A stretch of 64,000 bases of DNA from Collimonas fungivorans (GCF_001584145.1 NZ_CP013232.1:2294001-2358000); one strand, 5' to 3'; shown: positions 29,501 to 35,812, numbered from the stretch's first letter. The notes: generated from the letters alone by a model not told the origin. Numbers and translations: made by a program.

Positions 29501-31076
29501 GCAACTGGCGGGAAACAAGGTGACAGCCGATGTAGGCGGCGATCTCAATATCTGGACCCTGCAAAACGTCAGTAACTTCGACAGCAAACAGGAAAGCGGT
29601 GGCTTCAGTCTGAGCATCTGCGTTCCTCCGATCTGCGTCGGCCAGATGGTCAACGGCAGTGTCAGCTACGCGAAGCAAACGATTGATCACAATTATCAGA
29701 GTGCGGTTGGTCAAAGCGGCATTGCTGCCGGCAATGGTGGCTTCGATATCAGCGTCAAGGGTAATACCGACCTGAAAGGTGCTGCGATCACCAGCACGGC
29801 CACGCCTGACAAAAACAGCCTGCAAACGGCCAGCTTGACTTATAGCGATCTGACCAACACGCAACACACCAACTCGGAGAGCGTCAGCGTTAGCGTTTCA
29901 ACCGGTACCGTCGCCAGCAACCTTACTGCGAATGTACTGGGCAATCTCGGCGGTAACACCGGCATGCCGAAGAGTGGCGACGAGACCAGTAGCACCAACA
30001 GTGTGATCAGTCCGGCCAAAATCACGATCACGGGCAGTGGCGACGCACAGAGCCAAGCGAATGCGACAACCTTGACCAGTCGTGATGCAGCTACGGCGAA
30101 TCAATCGCTGGTAAATACGTTGACGTTGCAGCAGGCGCAGGATCTGCAGGCACAACAACAGAAGCAGCAAGAGAATCAGCGGGCCGCCAATCTCGTTGGT
30201 GCGGTGCTGACCAATGTCGTTGGTGATATTGCGCAATCCAACAATTTGGCTGAAGGTTCCCCGGAAAAAATGGCCCTGCATGGAATTGTTGGGCTGATCG
30301 AAGCGAAGATAGGTGGTACTAGTGCTGCTGGCGGTATTGCGGCCGCAATGGGCGCTGAGGCGATGGCGCCTATCCTGAGCAACTACCTGCTTAGCCAGGG
30401 ATACGTGAACGATCCAAGAGACCCTGCCGGACAGAAGAATTATAACGATATGATGAATCTCGGTGCGACGCTGGTTGGCGCGGCATCGGGTGCGCTGGCT
30501 GGTGGCTCTGTTCAAAGTGCCAATGCTGGCGCAAATACCGGCTTGATGGTAGATGCAAACAACAGGCAATTGCATCCGAAGGAACAGGCACTCGGCAAGC
30601 AACTGGCTGATGCCAGCAATGGAAAATATACGCAAGAACAGATAGACAATGCATTACGCCGTGCAGGTATCACTGGCACAAGTGTCTATGCTGATAAGGC
30701 GGATATCGTACCCGATGTAAGCAAACCTGGAGCGCTGTACGACGCGCAGAATTTCCGGCCTGCGGCAGATGGATCAAAAATGTTTGTTGAAACATTGGCG
30801 CCGATCGATCCTGGCGTTATCGCGTATGTACAAGCGGCGACAGGCGGCAGCAAATCGCCGTATTATTGGAGTGACGCCGCAGTCGCTGCATCGTCGGTTA
30901 CGTCGACGAGCTATCCACAGTCATTGCCTCCGGCACCAAGTGGCACTTATCGGGCGTCAGTGGTCGTGAATGGTGTGACCTATTTCCCGCTGGTGGCAAA
31001 TTGCCCCGCTGCGGGTTGTATGACCGGTGACTCAATTGCCAGCGCATTGGGGATTCTGCGACGACAGCGTACCTGA
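20508..31076 (+). CDS. cdiA: CdiA/FHA-type giant exoprotein (toxin end out of frame)
   Basis: This 3,522-residue TpsA protein is exported by the CdiB pore. In order it has an extended signal peptide region (residues 1 to about 66, MNSQAYRVIFSKQRHALVVV...), a TPS secretion domain with NPNGISVAGGGF (about 67-330), and FHA-1 repeats including three tandem copies of about 251 residues (570-1325). These are followed by a central region with a His-rich stretch (about 1975-2000) and Gly-rich 20-residue repeats (2067-2126), and then the motif RLFTIQANPGQHFLVATDPA. FHA-2 repeats with AGRDINL-type motifs (from about 2400), a pretoxin hydrophobic region (about 3225-3345) and the boundary motif NNRQLHPKE (from residue 3351) complete it. 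The frame ends at 31076, before the toxin domain. One extra base in GGGG (31049-31052) would fuse it to the toxin (3,710 residues in total). Confidence 0.92.
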   Translation: MNSQAYRVIFSKQRHALVVVAENVSNQTKGSGSQSGGIASWPLMRLVHLAVAVAALFGGVTAVNAQIVADPNAGGHRPAVGTTANGLPLVNIVAPNSSGLSHNQYNQFSVGSQGAVLNNSPTISQTQQAGYVQGNPNLTNGSARIILNEVTGTSRSQLNGYIEVAGQRAQVIVANPNGISVAGGGFINTSRGVLTTGTPVLGSDGSLSGFRVTGGDIQIGSSGLGASNTDQLDLISRSVSVNGQLWANQLNVVTGTNQVNYSDLGVQLIAGDNNKPTVSIDIAQLGGMYANKIRLIGTEAGVGVASLGNVAAQAGDVNIDSQGKITLNGKTNATGGVTIHSADSVINTGTVYGQQVVQLSANGQIANSGTVAAQGDLTLFSGSINSTGVLGAGVDANGNASQAGSLNLIAAGGISATGQNLAGANVAMNGASLNLAHSQTSAAGNVALTARGGDIDHTGGNLQAAGAALNATGAVSNDQGQINVSQLTSNSAGLSNVGGNITQSGAGNTDITTTGALNNSTGIITTNGQNLAIRSASLNNNGGQINHAGAGAATIQSGATTNAQGVIGSNGQLILTAGSLNNQAGRLGSAGTANVHVTGDIGNAQGTMQSGGALTVAGNNIDNTTGTISSLNADGLVLTASGQLTNAANGVVGGNGDLNLSAGSVFNGGKITASNNLTSVVAGGVDNSNGLLAAGKNLTASAAAIKNANGTIDASNVTLAVPQLDNSNGKISSNQLTIRSANLTNQHGQISQFGSDLMTIAVAGALDNSNGGLLQINGSDLNISTQSLVNDSGTIAHAGSGTFAISDAGGLSNKNGNIATNGQLNLAAGSLNNQAGHITSTGQANIRLTGDIGNAQGTIQSGKALTVAGNNVDNAAGTVTSLSADGLTLTASGQLTNAASGIIGGNGDLNLSAGSVVNGGKITASNNLISAVASSFDNSNGLLAAGKNLTASAISTKNANGTIDAANVALTIPQLDNSSGKITGDQLAIHSTNLINQHGQISQFGNSATNIAVAGALDNSSGGLLQTNGSDLNITSQALVNDGGTIAHSGVGALTINNIGAVSNKNGNIGTNGQLSLTANSLNNQAGSITAKGLENIRVAGDIANALGTIQAGGALAVAGANVDNTAGNITSLNADGLTLTANGQLTNANAGTIAGNGDLALTAASAVNGGKITGKRNVTATVANSFDNSNGKLAAGIAVTVSAASFKNANGVVDAAAVALTVPQLDNSSGKITADQISIVSTNLVNQHGQIIQYGTAATTIAVGGTLDNSNGGLLQTNSADLSLTPLALNNTGGTIALSGSGALTISVANGAGSLSNAGGSIGGNGQTTVSAASIANQGGSVFAQNQLNVTASQGGVDNSAGGYIGGSSLNLNAAHGQINNSSGKIEGTQQAVTLNAQSLNNAGGTVQSIGAAPLNITTAQAISNTVANSVGGFIGGSGTVNLNAGSFDNSGGTVYGKNNLVLQSNGALTNNYGVIQGAASVTASAAGALNNANGRIEANGSSATFTVSGSGIDNTSGRIANTGNGLSQINGGSQVVNRQGTIGGNGELDINAGNLDNSQQGQVIAGGNLVLNTGGTVNNNAGNLYAGQNVQLNQGGAVLTNVGGRIGAAGNTMLNVASLDNTFGLVGSTSGAGSDIGIAASSFNNNLGTVASGRDLSITAPTIANNGKVVAGRDATINLQGDYANTAGNLLTANRNLTLNTTGNLINTGTLAAVAGLTLNAANVDNQSTGLINSSATTIQASNAITNTGRIYGDDIALGAQSLTNDVDVGSGQAGAIAARNSINVGAANVVNREHAIIQSLGDMTFARTLDANHKAVGTADSITNSSAIIDAGGNLVFQTVQLNNTNAHFATTQQVDPTQTTHVTQYATWVEPTVWYTPDQVTWSDSGDGGIVLVVPGNNRFEKFYKQDYTQTVSKTVVTSSDPGKISSGGGMVLSGNITNDKSTIIAGGTLSGTTGNINNIGATGTTDTVSHMTANENYYHYVDGHPHQNHYNYDNGGAAYDVALPSTPLALQVWTVQQNTAPNSGANPALGQGVGAIAVPTVGGLALGANQGSQTVTGPGGYGVTAAGGTAGNGAGADGNNQGIAAAGGTAGGSAGVGGSNQGVAAAGGTAGGGTKTSGNTQTVGSARNPLPNLVLPNNRLFTIQANPGQHFLVATDPAFTNYGNFLSSDYMLGLLGISPQSTEKRLGDGFYEQKLVNDQVAQLTGKRFLGDYASNEEEYKSLMEAGVATAKQFQLTPGIALTAEQMASLTSDIVWMVSQDVTLPDGSHAQVLAPVVYLTRADAGDIAPTGALISGKDIDLTINGTLKNGGTLQSSNNMIVQATDIANTGNIRSTGADGAVILVAQNDILNNGGSISGHRVGILAGRDVTMSTDAVSATGAQGTNIALSRVASVNADQLSVQAGRDINLVAAAVNTTGDAALSAGRDLNLTTVSTQRSYNVTYNSDNHLYENKTQVNGSAINAGGNLALIAGQDLNVAAATVNAGAQLAAVAGRDVNIGTAQQTSSVDQAIYTTSHGMLSSSSSRSQMNSDTTDAVGSSFTGKSIAIQSGRDTNVQGSQVIAKDDLSMNAGRDLNIVSAQQTSKDSFSAEEKKSGFSGSFLTGVSVGKNAQDQHQNGTSVNQIGSDISGGNVYTSSGRDTTITASAVTADNNIAINAGRDVNVLAAANTQTSQNDGHSSGTSIGVMGGANFRFTNYSNTSAEQNGSGNSATQSTSLISANGGNLSMQAGLDKQYKGTGQGNVTTQGAELLAKNQMSIGGNAVDLQAIQDSSSSQFHAETHSVTLGSSLTGAIGGALTKIGDMATESQNTSNDRLKGALALKAGYDAYKLASGASATVSSAEATDPNPSSSGGGIGISVNLGTSQSRQDSKNNATQARGTTAQASTIAITSREGDISMEGAKLQAQDISLDAAKNINLSAAKSTADLQSSNSGSSAGIGATLGSNGQQTGLSFQIGASVSKGHANGTETTYDNTQISATNQLSVKSGGDLNMKGAQLAGNKVTADVGGDLNIWTLQNVSNFDSKQESGGFSLSICVPPICVGQMVNGSVSYAKQTIDHNYQSAVGQSGIAAGNGGFDISVKGNTDLKGAAITSTATPDKNSLQTASLTYSDLTNTQHTNSESVSVSVSTGTVASNLTANVLGNLGGNTGMPKSGDETSSTNSVISPAKITITGSGDAQSQANATTLTSRDAATANQSLVNTLTLQQAQDLQAQQQKQQENQRAANLVGAVLTNVVGDIAQSNNLAEGSPEKMALHGIVGLIEAKIGGTSAAGGIAAAMGAEAMAPILSNYLLSQGYVNDPRDPAGQKNYNDMMNLGATLVGAASGALAGGSVQSANAGANTGLMVDANNRQLHPKEQALGKQLADASNGKYTQEQIDNALRRAGITGTSVYADKADIVPDVSKPGALYDAQNFRPAADGSKMFVETLAPIDPGVIAYVQAATGGSKSPYYWSDAAVAASSVTSTSYPQSLPPAPSGTYRASVVVNGVTYFPLVANCPAAGCMTGDSIASALGILRRQRT
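22215..24482 (+). repeat. Three tandem ~753-bp repeats inside cdiA
   Basis: Units start at 22215, 22968 and 23721 (753, 753 and 762 bp). Each encodes about 251 residues beginning NGQL and containing SLNNQAG, DIGNAQGT-type, LDNSNGK/SSGK and NQHGQI motifs. They extend the FHA-1 stick and are prone to copy-number change by recombination. Confidence 0.8.
26706..26885 (+). repeat. Three 60-bp tandem repeats encoding Gly/Ala-rich segment of CdiA
   Basis: Three 20-codon units begin at 26706, 26766 and 26826. They encode GVTAAGGTAGNGAGADGNNQ and two variants of it. They form a flexible Gly/Ala linker in the central part of CdiA, next to the likely receptor-binding region. Confidence 0.8.
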
Positions 31077-31639
31077 GTGCAGTTCAGAAACAAGCGGAGC
31101 GAGATCTTAATATAGGATCAGCCGTGTTAGGAGTCGCCGGATCTGCCGTTCGTGCAATGGGGACATTGGCTGAGTTGGGTCAGGCGAGTACTGCTGCAAA
31201 TAGAATAGCTTCATTGTTAGAGCAGCCATTACCTCTCGGGAAGGGAACCTTAACGGGCGACCTTGCGGTGCCACCACAGAATGCTAGTTCTGATATGGTT
31301 AGGTCTTTTGCAAGACAGAATGAATCAGCCCAGACTCTTGCCAATTATGGATTGAAGGTTGAACAACTTCCTGAAACAGGTACGCCTGGGGGTAATCCGG
31401 ACCTTAAAATAAACGGAAGCTTAGCGGATGTTTATGCACCGACATCAAAAAATGTCCAAACTATTGCCGATACGCTTGCCTATAAAGTGCAGCAGCAAGC
31501 ACCAAATATCGTGATAAATCTCAATGATTCAATTTTGACATCGTCACAGATAATTCAACAGTTGCTGACAACCCCAGTTCCGGGGTTGAACAGTGTATAT
31601 TTTATTAAAAATGGTATAACTACTTTGGTGAAATTCTAA
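31052..31639 (+). pseudogene. CdiA C-terminal tRNase-like toxin domain, out of frame with cdiA
   Basis: A 195-codon open frame continues directly from cdiA but is shifted by one base relative to it. It reads DSATTAYLSAVQKQAERDL and on to a domain with GNPDLKI, ADVYAPTSKN, VINLNDS and GLNSVYFIKNG. This pattern matches the CdiA C-terminal tRNA-nuclease family described for Burkholderia pseudomallei CdiA (PF18451-like), in which the Asp and Lys/Thr positions form the active site. It could be a disabled toxin, a sequencing error in a G tract, or a switchable toxin. An internal GTG at 31124 preceded by AGGA (6-nt gap) might allow separate translation of 171 residues. It is followed 3 bp later by the immunity gene. 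Confidence 0.75.
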
Positions 31640-31642
31640 AAA

Positions 31643-32029
31643 ATGTCTATAGAAATAACGTTGGAAGCAGATAGCCGCCTTAATCGCGACGACATAAAGG
31701 CTATATTGAAAGCTTGCGGTGTAACAGAGGTTACAGAAAAAAGCGATAATTTTGTTGCCAATTTTCCGGAGTCAAATATGTCTGTTTTTTTTCGAGATAA
31801 TTTGAAAAATACAGATGTTTTAACCGAAGGAATGGAGAATGAACCGTGGGTTATTGGGTCAAGAATGACATTTAGGTATGTCATTGCAAATTATGATAAA
31901 TGTGAATCAGAGTTGCACGAGTTCGTTGAAAAATTGGCTGCATTGAAAGAGGCTTTTTTTGTAGTCGCATTTCAATATGAAGGTATACGTGCGATTCGTA
32001 ATCAAGAAGGATTGAGGTTCGTTGAATAG
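31643..32029 (+). CDS. cdiI: Candidate CDI immunity protein (CdiI)
   Basis: A 128-residue acidic, soluble protein starts 3 bp after the toxin stop codon, the position where CdiI immunity genes lie. There is no signal peptide, as expected for a cytoplasmic protein that binds the toxin. I recognise no family from the sequence (MSIEITLEADSRLNRDDIKA...), which is normal for highly variable immunity proteins. The ribosome site is weak (GGTGA about 10 nt upstream), so translation probably depends on coupling to the toxin frame. Base composition is much more AT-rich than in cdiB and most of cdiA, matching the toxin module. The function is inferred from position. Confidence 0.75.
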   Translation: MSIEITLEADSRLNRDDIKAILKACGVTEVTEKSDNFVANFPESNMSVFFRDNLKNTDVLTEGMENEPWVIGSRMTFRYVIANYDKCESELHEFVEKLAALKEAFFVVAFQYEGIRAIRNQEGLRFVE

Positions 32030-32089
32030 CCTTGGGGTTAGTTGCATGTGGTTAGCGGTCATGGATGTTCCTTTGCTTGCGGAACTGAC

Positions 32090-32434
32090 CCTATCTAACT
32101 GATCCAGTCGCCACTGCCGTGCAAAGGCAGCAACTCGGTCGTACGATCCTTCAAAACCTAGTGAACATAGATCAGCATGGATCTGTTTTAAGCTGCGTCG
32201 CTGCTTTCGAGATTTGGTCGCTTCGGTTTTAAGCCAGGATGAAAGTTTGAAGGCGTACTGATCAAGAGCACTGGGAGTGCGTCGATTTCTATAAGCCGGT
32301 TCTATGATTTCAGAGCGTAAGTAACGCCTGACGGTGTTTCTGGAGATGCCTAGGCGCCTGGCGATCTCCCTCAAGGAGACCTGGTCACGAAGGTGCCAGC
32401 GTCGAATAATGCCTAATAATGCCACGTCGATCAC
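32090..32434 (-). pseudogene. istA: IstA transposase, N-terminal fragment
   Basis: It starts at GTG 32434, with AGGAG upstream. It encodes the N-terminal helix-turn-helix of IS21 IstA (VSLREIARRLGISRNTVRRY) and then FEGSYDRVAAFARQWRLDQL. After about residue 105 the similarity stops, and the frame runs into the reverse complement of the cdiI end. The DDE catalytic domain is absent, so it cannot transpose by itself. Confidence 0.78.
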
Positions 32435-32540
32435 TCCAATCTCCTACTAACGATATTGAGTAGGATTGTGGTCTATACGTGGGTCAATTTTCGATGCAAA
32501 TTATCCAGCTAAGTGGGTCAGTTTTAGATGCAAATCAACA
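32090..32540 (-). mobile_element. IS21-family insertion sequence remnant
   Basis: One end of an IS21-like element remains. The terminal region carries two copies of a 23-bp sequence (GTGGGTCAATTTTCGATGCA... at 32479-32501 and a variant at 32513-32535), the multiple terminal repeats typical of IS21 ends. The first part of the istA gene follows inward. The rest of istA, all of istB and the other end are missing. The inner limit near 32090 is approximate. Confidence 0.75.
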
Positions 32541-32583
32541 GTTGCAAGACCTGACCCGAAGTTCAAGACCTGACCCCGAAGTT
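32541..32583 (+). repeat. Two direct copies of a ~20-23-bp repeat (left side of orphan module)
   Basis: GTTGCAAGACCTGACCCGAA (start of the copy at 32541-32563) is followed at once by CAAGACCTGACCCCGAAGTT (32564-32583). The same sequence recurs at 33159-33224 and, inverted, at 33076-33102. Confidence 0.85.
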
Positions 32584-32702
32584 ACTCAGAAGGCAGAGAA
32601 TTATTCTATTGCACTGCAAAATGGTTACACTTAAATCGCAACGCGTCATTCTATGATCGTGCTGCTGCACAAAACGTGCTGAGAGATCCCAGAATGCACT
32701 AA
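32574..32702 (+). pseudogene. Possible orphan CDI toxin tail (42 codons)
   Basis: Just inside the left repeats an open frame with no start codon reads PRSYSEGRELFYCTAKWLHL and then NRNASFYDRAAAQNVLRDPR before its stop at 32700-32702. It ends 7 nt before the next gene, exactly as a toxin end precedes its immunity gene. This suggests a displaced CdiA-CT remnant, but the family is not recognised. The fragment is too short to be sure that it is coding. Confidence 0.5.
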
Positions 32703-32709
32703 AGGGAAA

Positions 32710-33120
32710 ATGATGGACATATGGCAAGATTTTATTGTTCGGTTGACGAAGATTGATTTGCTTCGGTTGGCTAGAGACGAGGTAATTGAAGATTGGGGAA
32801 ATAATATTCCTGTTACGCTCCTGTTCGCGAGCTTGGGAAAGAAAATTGTCGAGCACTTTGACGAATTTTCTACGGTTGAACGACTTGATATATTCAATGT
32901 GGTCGAGAATGGCATGAAGACAAGCGATGATGCTCTCAAAGCGTTTATGGCGACAGGTCTTTTGGAGGCACTTTTTTCACGGGCTTCTAGTGAAGCTTTC
33001 CTTTGGGAGAGGATTGACGAGCAGCTCGGGGAAAGATCAAGAAATTACCTGGTTGCTTGGAGGGAATCAGGAAGCTCGGGATCAAGTCTTGCAATGACAC
33101 ATAACGCGCTAAAAATCTAA
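32710..33120 (+). CDS. Candidate orphan immunity protein
   Basis: A 136-residue cytoplasmic-type protein, helical and acidic (MMDIWQDFIVRLTKIDLLRL...). It has no signal peptide and a low-GC composition like cdiI. The size, composition and place (after a toxin-like tail, downstream of cdiI) fit an orphan CDI/polymorphic-toxin immunity gene. No family is assigned with confidence. AAAGGG precedes two adjacent ATGs (32710 and 32713), and the second has the better spacing. The last residues (GSSGSSLAMTHNALKI) are encoded by one arm of a 27-bp inverted repeat, so the original 3' end may have been replaced when the repeat inserted. Confidence 0.6.
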   Translation: MMDIWQDFIVRLTKIDLLRLARDEVIEDWGNNIPVTLLFASLGKKIVEHFDEFSTVERLDIFNVVENGMKTSDDALKAFMATGLLEALFSRASSEAFLWERIDEQLGERSRNYLVAWRESGSSGSSLAMTHNALKI

Positions 33121-33224
33121 GTTCGATTTTCTTGGAATCGAGCTTCGACAATGTGTCATTGCAAGACTTGATCCCGAAGTTCCTGACCCCGAAGTTCTCG
33201 TTGCAAGACCTGACCCCGAAGTTC
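33076..33224. repeat. 27-bp inverted repeat plus direct repeat copies (right side of orphan module)
   Basis: A 27-bp arm at 33076-33102 (TCGGGATCAAGTCTTGCAAT...) is the perfect complement of 33151-33177. The right arm continues into further direct copies of the GCAAGACCTGACCCCGAAGT sequence at 33159-33181, 33182-33197 (partial) and 33200-33224. A small hairpin lies between the arms. With 32541-32583 they bracket the orphan toxin/immunity segment. Confidence 0.85.
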
Positions 33225-33317
33225 TCGAAATTCCGCTTTAGCTGATGTGCCCAAAAAAATATGGATCTATCCGAGCGCGATCTTAAAGTCCTCCATGCGA
33301 AGCAAGAAGCACAAAAT

Positions 33318-33344
33318 GAAAAAGGCCAATCAGAAGATTGGCCT
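33318..33344 (-). terminator. Intrinsic terminator for tRNA-Pro
   Basis: A 9-bp stem AGGCCAATC/GATTGGCCT with a 4-nt loop is followed on the reverse strand by TTTTT. It lies 17 nt beyond the tRNA 3' end. Confidence 0.85.
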
Positions 33345-33360
33345 AAGTCATTGATTCAAT

Positions 33361-33437
<77 letters not shown>

Positions 33438-33607
33438 ACAAGCCTGATATTATATCAGGGCTAGTTGCTTTGTTATTCACTGAAAACAGAGAAATTTCAT
33501 AAAATTTTCCCACCGATTGCCGGGCGGATCGCGTGGCCCCTTGCCGGCCCCAGGGTTTTTGGCAGGCGCTGCGTTCGTCCGGGCGGCAATCTCCACCAAA
33601 AAATCCT

Positions 33608-34729
33608 ATGCCGATAAAAATCAGCCAGCAGTTTGACGCCGCCGCCATTGAAGTAGTGCGCGCGAACAGTCCTCAGCAAATCGAATTGAACATTCGCAAA
33701 GATTCTCACGCGGATTTCACCCAATGGTTCTATTTCCGCCTGCAGGGCGCGCGCGATGAAGACTGCACCATCCGTTTCCTGAATGCCGGCGCCACCACCT
33801 ACCCTAAGGGCTGGGAAAATTACCAGGCGGTGGCCAGCTACGACCGTGAGAACTGGTTCCGCGTGCCGACCAGCTTTGACGGCCAGGTCATGACCATCAG
33901 CCATACGCCGGATTACGACAGCGTCTACTACGCCTACTTTGAGCCGTACTCCTGGGAGCGTCACCTGGCGCTGCTGGGGCAGGCCGAGCAGTCGCCGCTG
34001 GCGCGTGTGCTGGATATCGGTAGCACGGTCGACGGCCGCGACATGAACGTGCTGGTGATCGGCGATCCTGACGCTGCCAAGAAGGTATGGGTCATCGCGC
34101 GCCAGCATCCGGGCGAAACCATGGCGGAATGGTTTGTCGAAGGCATGGTCGACGCTTTGCTGGACAGCGCCAATCCGCTGGCGACCAAGGTATTGCAGCA
34201 CGCGGTGTTCTACATCGTGCCGAACATGAATCCGGATGGCTCGGTGCGCGGCAACCTGCGCACCAATGCCGCCGGCGCTAACCTGAACCGCGAGTGGATG
34301 ACGCCGACGCTGGAGCGCAGCCCTGAAGTGTTCGCGGTCAAGAACAAGATCCACGAAACCGGCTGCGACCTGTTCCTGGACGTGCATGGCGACGAGGCGT
34401 TGCCGTATGTGTTTGTGGCGGGCTCGGAGATGCTGGAGGATTTCAGTCCGCAGCAGGGCGTCGAGCAGCAGAAATTCATCGACGATTTCCTGCGCGCCAG
34501 CCCGGATTTCCAGACTGAATACGGCTACGCCGCGAGCAAGTACAGCAGCGACGTGCTGACCCTGGCATCCAAATATATCGGCCACACTTTCAAGTGCGTG
34601 TCGCTGACGCTGGAATTGCCGTTCAAGGATAACGCCATCCTGCCGGATGCGCAGGTCGGTTGGGACGGCGCACGCAGTGCGCGCCTGGGCGAAGTGGTGC
34701 TGCAGCCGATCTTGCGGGCATTCGAATAA
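33608..34729 (+). CDS. M14 family (cytosolic carboxypeptidase-like) zinc peptidase
   Basis: A 373-residue cytoplasmic protein. An N-terminal beta domain (about 1-120) precedes a zinc carboxypeptidase domain with RQHPGET (His167, Glu170), PNMNPDGSVRGNLRTNAAGA (substrate Arg/Asn region), DVHGDE (third zinc ligand) and the C-terminal catalytic Glu in SLTLELPFKD. This layout matches the bacterial branch of the cytosolic carboxypeptidase (M14D) subfamily. The substrate is unknown. I chose the ATG at 33608; an upstream extension to 33533 is possible but GC-poor and unconvincing. A strong terminator follows at 34753-34788. Confidence 0.88.
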   Translation: MPIKISQQFDAAAIEVVRANSPQQIELNIRKDSHADFTQWFYFRLQGARDEDCTIRFLNAGATTYPKGWENYQAVASYDRENWFRVPTSFDGQVMTISHTPDYDSVYYAYFEPYSWERHLALLGQAEQSPLARVLDIGSTVDGRDMNVLVIGDPDAAKKVWVIARQHPGETMAEWFVEGMVDALLDSANPLATKVLQHAVFYIVPNMNPDGSVRGNLRTNAAGANLNREWMTPTLERSPEVFAVKNKIHETGCDLFLDVHGDEALPYVFVAGSEMLEDFSPQQGVEQQKFIDDFLRASPDFQTEYGYAASKYSSDVLTLASKYIGHTFKCVSLTLELPFKDNAILPDAQVGWDGARSARLGEVVLQPILRAFE

Positions 34730-34752
34730 CCCGCAATCTCGAGTTACATTAT

Positions 34753-34788
34753 AAAAAGCCGGGCATGTCAGACATGCCCGGCTTTTTT
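34753..34788. terminator. Bidirectional intrinsic terminator
   Basis: The stem AAAAAGCCGGGCATGTC/GACATGCCCGGCTTTTTT has A and T runs on both flanks. It serves the convergent carboxypeptidase and pirin genes. Confidence 0.9.
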
Positions 34789-34804
34789 CATGCTGCAACG
34801 GCGG

Positions 34805-35677
34805 TTATGCCGGTTCGGCGATCCGTGCAAAGCGGCCGCTGTTGAAGTCGGCGATCGCCTGCGCGATTTCTTCCTGGCTGTTCATGACGAACGGACCATG
34901 GCCGACGATCGCTTCATCGATCGGCTCGCCGCTCAGCACCAGCACCACGGCGTCGTTGTTGGCCTCGATATCGACGCTGTTGCCATCGTTGTCGAGCAAC
35001 ACCATTTGCGCTTCACGCGCCACGGTTTCGCCGTTGACCAGCACGGTTCCGCGCAGCACCACCAGCGCCGAATGCCAGCCGGTGGGCAGCGACAGCTTGG
35101 TGCTGGCGCCCTGGTTGAGGCGCATGTCCCACACGTTCATCGGCGTGAAAGTATGGGCCGGACCGGCATGGCCGTCGAACTCGCCGGCGATCACGCGCAC
35201 GCTGCCGGCGCCGTCAGGCAGGGCCACGGCCGGGATGTCGCGATCGACGATGGCTTGATAGCCAGGCGCCGTCATCTTGTCCTTGGCCGGCAGGTTCACC
35301 CACAGCTGCACCATTTCCAGCGTGCCGCCGGAACGGCTGAAGGCTTCCGAGTGAAACTCCTGGTGCAGGATGCCGCTGCCTGCGGTCATCCATTGCACGT
35401 CGCCGGGACCGATCACGCCGCCGTGGCCGGTCGAGTCGCGGTGCTCCACTTCGCCCTTGTAGACGATGGTGACGGTTTCGAAACCGCGATGCGGATGCGA
35501 ACCGACGCCGCGCGGGCGGGTAGTGGGGCTGAACTCAGCCGGACCGGCGTAATCGAGCAGCAGGAACGGGCTCAGCTGCTTGCCGTGGCTGGTGTACGAA
35601 AACATCGAGCGTGCAGGAAAACCGTCGCCGACCCAATGTTGGCGAGGTGCGCTGTAGACGCCGAGGACTTTTTTCAT
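34805..35677 (-). CDS. Pirin family protein (bicupin)
   Basis: A full-length 290-residue pirin. The N-terminal cupin carries the iron ligands in GSHPHRGFETVT (His61, His63) and GILHQEFHS (His105, Glu107). A C-terminal cupin follows (FTPMNVWDMRLNQGASTKLS). Bacterial pirins include quercetin 2,3-dioxygenase-like enzymes and regulatory proteins; which applies here is unknown. The ATG at 35677 follows AAGGAGTCAGTC. A LysR regulator gene is transcribed divergently 135 bp away, and such pairs usually mean that the regulator controls the enzyme gene. Confidence 0.92.
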   Translation of the reverse strand: MKKVLGVYSAPRQHWVGDGFPARSMFSYTSHGKQLSPFLLLDYAGPAEFSPTTRPRGVGSHPHRGFETVTIVYKGEVEHRDSTGHGGVIGPGDVQWMTAGSGILHQEFHSEAFSRSGGTLEMVQLWVNLPAKDKMTAPGYQAIVDRDIPAVALPDGAGSVRVIAGEFDGHAGPAHTFTPMNVWDMRLNQGASTKLSLPTGWHSALVVLRGTVLVNGETVAREAQMVLLDNDGNSVDIEANNDAVVLVLSGEPIDEAIVGHGPFVMNSQEEIAQAIADFNSGRFARIAEPA

Positions 35678-35812
35678 GACTGACTCCTTGTATGGGTTGC
35701 ATTGTTGGTGCAGGTAATAGATTAATCCAAGGATAATACGAGCGGTAGTCTGTAAAATTGGCCATCAGTGTCCTATTTGGTGAACGATGAAATCTTTTAT
35801 GCAAGGCTTGTC

